A program made the position numbers and the translations under genes. From contig CALNBU010001043.1 in NCBI GenBank assembly GCA_937875615.1, positions 1-19,307 of the forward strand: 19,307 nt of DNA, in the 5' to 3' direction. Source of the stretch: an uncultured Archangium sp. (lineage in GTDB: Bacteria; Myxococcota; Myxococcia; Myxococcales; Myxococcaceae). A model generated the notes under the pieces. The model ran no database searches and was not told the origin of the DNA. It was given only the letters and a program-made list of their open reading frames with translations. Below are positions 16,677 to 19,307 of this stretch, one piece after another (position 1 is the first letter of the stretch; each line of letters starts with the position of its first letter).

Positions 16677-16848
16677 TTATGTCCGGGGCCGTGGGCCGCC
16701 TTCAGCCAGGGCCCGCTCCAGCATCGCCCGCAGGTCCATCGGCCTTCTCCCGAGCAGGCGCTCGAGGTCGCGTCGCTGGACCTCGTACTGGCCCTCGCGG
16801 ATGTCCTGCAGGGTCCCGGCGGTCAGAGAGGTCATGAAGCTCGGGCCT
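16677..16848 (-). pseudogene. Out-of-frame C-terminal remnant of the NmrA-like gene
   Basis: Immediately past the nmrA-like stop, the frame offset by one lost base stays open to TAA at 16679-16677. It reads FMTSLTAGTLQDIREGQYEV, then DLERLLGRRPMDLRAMLERA. This is the normal ending of QorB/NmrA-type proteins (an 'IREGxYxV..DLexLLGRxPtsLr' pattern). Joining the frames would give about 290 residues, the usual family length, whereas the intact frame stops at 238. The simplest explanation is one deleted base between about 16860 and 16838, either a real mutation or a sequencing error. Confidence 0.75.
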
Positions 16849-17548
16849 CGAGGGCAGCCAGCTGCTCGGCCGGCGAGATGTTCTGGTAGGCAATCGTTCG
16901 GCCAGTGGCCTCCGACAGCGCGCGGGCGACCTCCTCGTAGGAGGCGGCCTCGGGGCCCGCCACCTGGTAGGTCTTTCCTTCGTGTCCGCGCTGCAGGAGC
17001 ACGTTCGCGGCGGCCTCGCCCATCTCCGCCCGCGAGGCGTAGGGGACGCGGCCCTGGCCGCCCGCGAGGAAGATGCCGCGCTCCAGCGCCTGCGGCCCGA
17101 TGATGACGGGGATTGCCTCGGCGTACATCGTGTTGCGCAGGAACGTGAAGGCGACGCCGCTGGCGGCGATGTGCGCCTCCGTCTCGAAGTGGCTCCTCAT
17201 CAGGTCGCGCACGCCGGAGGTCTCGATGTCTCGAATGGCGAGGCCCGTGTAGATGATGTGCTGGACCCCCGCGGCCACGGCCGCGTCCACCACGCGCTTC
17301 TGTTGCTCGGCGCGGTTCATCGCCATGGTGGAGATGAACAACAGCTTCTTCACGCCGGCGAAGGCGCGGGGCAGCTCGTCAGGACGGTCGTAGTCGGCGA
17401 GGCGCACCTCGACGCCCTGCTCGACGAGGTGTCTTGATTTGGCGCGGTCTCGCGCCAGCACCGCGAACGAAGCGCGCGCGTCGGACTCGCGGAGCTGGTT
17501 GACGACGTGGCTCCCGAGCTGCCCTGTTCCACCTGCAACGACAATCAC
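16832..17548 (-). CDS. NmrA/QorB-like NAD(P)-binding protein, truncated by frameshift
   Basis: 238-residue frame from GTG 17548-17546, preceded by an excellent GAGGAGGT (17560-17553). It begins MIVVAGGTGQLGSHVVNQL with the GGTGxxG dinucleotide motif (6-12) of atypical short-chain dehydrogenases. It continues VRLADYDRPDELPRAFAGV, LLFISTMAMNRAEQQKRVVD, IIYTGLAIRD and SHFETEAHIAASGVAFTFLR, the pattern of QorB-type NADPH:quinone reductases and NmrA-like sensors. The Tyr-x3-Lys pair of classical dehydrogenases is absent, as normal here. The frame ends early at QLAALEARAS. The missing 50 or so C-terminal residues are encoded in another frame directly downstream, so the gene is probably frameshifted. 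It heads a likely operon with the NTF2-like and HxlR genes. Confidence 0.88.
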   Translation of the reverse strand: MIVVAGGTGQLGSHVVNQLRESDARASFAVLARDRAKSRHLVEQGVEVRLADYDRPDELPRAFAGVKKLLFISTMAMNRAEQQKRVVDAAVAAGVQHIIYTGLAIRDIETSGVRDLMRSHFETEAHIAASGVAFTFLRNTMYAEAIPVIIGPQALERGIFLAGGQGRVPYASRAEMGEAAANVLLQRGHEGKTYQVAGPEAASYEEVARALSEATGRTIAYQNISPAEQLAALEARAS

Positions 17549-17598
17549 CGTGACCTCCTCGTGTTCTACTCGAAGAGGTTTAGGAACCGCGCAGGCGG

Positions 17599-17613
17599 GG
17601 TGTCACTATCACC
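17599..17613. promoter_or_regulatory. Imperfect dyad GGTG-N7-CACC, candidate operator before the nmrA-like operon
   Basis: The 15-base element GGTGTCACTATCACC has four-base inverted arms. It lies in the 93-base gap between the ThDP-enzyme stop and the nmrA-like start, 50 bases before the GTG. A TATACA (-10-like, minus strand 17620-17615) sits just upstream, so the dyad would cover the transcription start, a usual repressor position. No good -35 at 17 bases was found. The HxlR protein encoded downstream is the obvious candidate binder, but this is inference. Confidence 0.3.
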
Positions 17614-17641
17614 CTGTATAGCAGCCGCGGCGCAGGGGCGG

Positions 17642-19307
17642 TCAGCCGGGCCGGCGCGCCAACTGCATCGGGAGGTCTCGCGGCTTCACCACGGCGTGAA
17701 TCAACGCCGGCCCGTCGGCCTCGCGGGCCACCTTCAGCGCCTGGCGGAGCGCCTCGGGCGTGGTCGCGCTGCTCGCCGTCTTCAGGCCCAGCGCCCGGGC
17801 CAGGCCCACGTAGTCCCAGCGGTTGAGCGGGAGGTACGACTTCGGCGCCGCCCCGTCGCTGAAGAAGCGCGGGTCGAGCAGCCATTGCTCGATGCCGTAG
17901 AGGCCGTTGTCCAGTACCACCACGATGCCGCGCACCTGCCGGCGCGCCCAGGTCGACAGGCTCTGCGCGGTCATCTGGAAGCCCCCGTCGCCGCAGAGGA
18001 CGAAGGGTCGGCGGGGGTCTGCCATCGCCACGCCCAGGCCTGCGGGCACCGAGAAGCCGATGGCCTGCCAGACCGCGTCGCACACGAAGGACCTCCGCCC
18101 GCGCACCTGCAGGTCCGCCGCGGGGTACATGCTGAGGCTGGTGTCGGTGAGGGTGACGAAGCCCTCGTCGAGGAAGCCGCTGACCTCCTCCAGCAGCCCG
18201 TCGAAGGTCAACCCGCGTTCGCTCGAGGGCTGCGCGGTCGGCACCTCGCCGCGGCGCTCGCGGAAGCCGGTGCCCGGCAGCGTCCGGCCGGTCAGCTTCG
18301 CGGCGTCGGGCGTCCAGGGGTGCCGGCGCAGCGCAGAGAGGAAGGCCGCGAGCTGCGCCGGTGCGGGCGGCTTCCCGCTCAGGCGCACCTGACCGTCGGC
18401 GACCTGGATGAGGGCGGCGGCGCGCGTCGTCGCCAGGCGCCGGTACTGGCGGCCCATCACGCAGCCCAGCGCCAGCACCACGTCGGCCTCCTCCACCACC
18501 CGCTTCGGGTGCGGCGCCGCGCGCTCGCCTCCGTAGACCCCGGCGAAGCCCGGCGTGTCTTCGGCCAGCGCCGACTTGGCCAGCATGGTGGTGGCCCACG
18601 GGAGCTGCAGCTTTTCCACCAGCGCCGCCGCCGCGTCTTCGAGGCCGAAGCGCGCCAGCTCGATGCCCAGCAGCAGCACCGGGCGGGTCGCCGCGCGCAG
18701 CCGCTCCAGCACCTGCGCGGCGAGCGCGGCCTCGTCGGACTCCGGCGCGTCGGGCGGGCGCTGGTCGGCGGGCGCCGCGCACCGCGCGGTCCAGAGGTGC
18801 TTGGGCACCTCGAGGTACACCGGCCGCTGCTGCGTGCGTGCGCAGCGCAGCGCCTCGTCGGCCAGGCGCGGGAGCTCGGCCGCCGTCTCCGCGCGCCCCG
18901 CCCAGGCCGTCACCTCGCGGAACATGGTCAGGTCGCTGGAGCTCCGGCCCGCCGAATGACTGAAGAGGCTGCCGGTCTCCTTCTGGATGCGCAGGTCGTC
19001 GGCGCTGGGACCGCCGTTGAGGACCACCACCGGGCTGCGCTCGGCGTGCGCGCCACCGATGGCGGCCAGCAGGCTCAGCGTGCCCACGCCGTAGGTGACG
19101 GACACCGCCCCGAGGCCGCGCATGCGCGCGTAGCCATCGGCGGCGTAGCCCGCCTCGAGGTCGCTGGCGGTGACGACCAGCTCCATGCCCCCGGCCTCCG
19201 CCGCGGCGAAGAGCGGGTCGCAGGTGGCGCCGGGTACGCCGAAGAGGTGCTTCACGCCGTGCTGCTGGAGTCGTGCGACCAGGTAGCTGGCGACGGTGGT
19301 GTGCTTC
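17642..19307 (-). CDS. ThDP-dependent 2-oxoacid decarboxylase-like enzyme (pyruvate/indolepyruvate decarboxylase superfamily), start just outside the window
   Basis: 554 residues are visible. The frame runs off the edge as ..KHTTVASYLVARLQQHGV, and the base at 19307 is G, so an ATG at 19309-19307 would be the start and only about two bases are missing. The three ThDP-enzyme domains are present. The N-terminal Pyr domain has HLFGVPG and AGYAADGYAR, the middle domain has LLLGIELARFG, and the C-terminal PP domain has GDG at 440-442 closing with VVVLDN and E474 in YGIEQW. Compared with pyruvate decarboxylase, the active-site Asp after FGVPG is Ala (A28), the ThDP-activating Glu before AGYAADGYAR aligns with Asp (D50), and the His-His pair is Ser-His (117-118). 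It is therefore a decarboxylase-like enzyme of unknown reaction. Residue numbers assume the ATG start. Confidence 0.9.
   Translation of the reverse strand, partial: KHTTVASYLVARLQQHGVKHLFGVPGATCDPLFAAAEAGGMELVVTASDLEAGYAADGYARMRGLGAVSVTYGVGTLSLLAAIGGAHAERSPVVVLNGGPSADDLRIQKETGSLFSHSAGRSSSDLTMFREVTAWAGRAETAAELPRLADEALRCARTQQRPVYLEVPKHLWTARCAAPADQRPPDAPESDEAALAAQVLERLRAATRPVLLLGIELARFGLEDAAAALVEKLQLPWATTMLAKSALAEDTPGFAGVYGGERAAPHPKRVVEEADVVLALGCVMGRQYRRLATTRAAALIQVADGQVRLSGKPPAPAQLAAFLSALRRHPWTPDAAKLTGRTLPGTGFRERRGEVPTAQPSSERGLTFDGLLEEVSGFLDEGFVTLTDTSLSMYPAADLQVRGRRSFVCDAVWQAIGFSVPAGLGVAMADPRRPFVLCGDGGFQMTAQSLSTWARRQVRGIVVVLDNGLYGIEQWLLDPRFFSDGAAPKSYLPLNRWDYVGLARALGLKTASSATTPEALRQALKVAREADGPALIHAVVKPRDLPMQLARRPG

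Noticed and set aside
16702..16893. 63-residue minus-strand frame overlapping the nmrA-like 3' end
   Set aside because: It reads Pro/Arg-rich filler. The third frame in the same place carries the real family C-terminus.

Overview
The window is a GC-rich, gene-dense stretch of chromosome from a Gram-negative bacterium: it has a TolC-type outer-membrane factor, an RND pump and lipoproteins. Strong third-position GC, many GTG starts, and the mix of GGDEF, M50, M16, kelch lipoprotein and EF-hand proteins fit Myxococcota best. That taxonomic reading is inference; there is no rRNA or other marker. No mobile element, CRISPR array, tRNA or rRNA was seen, and no gene-free stretch exceeds 300 bases.

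Left part (1-4769, + strand): a tripartite efflux operon. It holds the C-terminal end of a periplasmic adaptor, an HAE1/AcrB-type RND pump with an extra charged segment in its last cytoplasmic loop, and a TolC-like channel whose start overlaps the pump stop as ATGA.

Middle (4746-10777): a membrane-anchored GGDEF protein (-) overlaps tolC tail to tail and diverges from a duplicated EF-hand protein (+). A rhomboid-sized M50 metalloprotease with a C-terminal helical/TPR-like half (-) diverges from a dusB-like tRNA-dihydrouridine synthase (+), which is followed by a kelch-repeat lipoprotein (+).

Right part (10785-19307): everything is on the - strand. In transcription order: a ThDP-dependent decarboxylase-like enzyme (its start lies about two bases outside the window), an NmrA/QorB-like NAD(P)-binding protein with an apparent frameshift near its 3' end, an NTF2/SnoaL-like protein, a one-cysteine HxlR regulator, a zinc-free quinone-oxidoreductase-like MDR enzyme, a Tat-exported DAAO-like flavoenzyme, a two-domain M16 protease and a small Cys-rich lipoprotein. 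Most gaps are under 100 bases, so several could be co-transcribed. The HxlR, NmrA-like and MDR genes together suggest a quinone/electrophile-response module.

The most unusual item is the flavoenzyme at 13616-14785. Its motifs occur in circularly permuted order compared with D-amino-acid oxidase: the C-terminal substrate/FAD segment comes first and the GxGxxG dinucleotide fold second. Next in interest are the ThDP enzyme with three altered active-site positions, the RND loop insertion and the nmrA frameshift.
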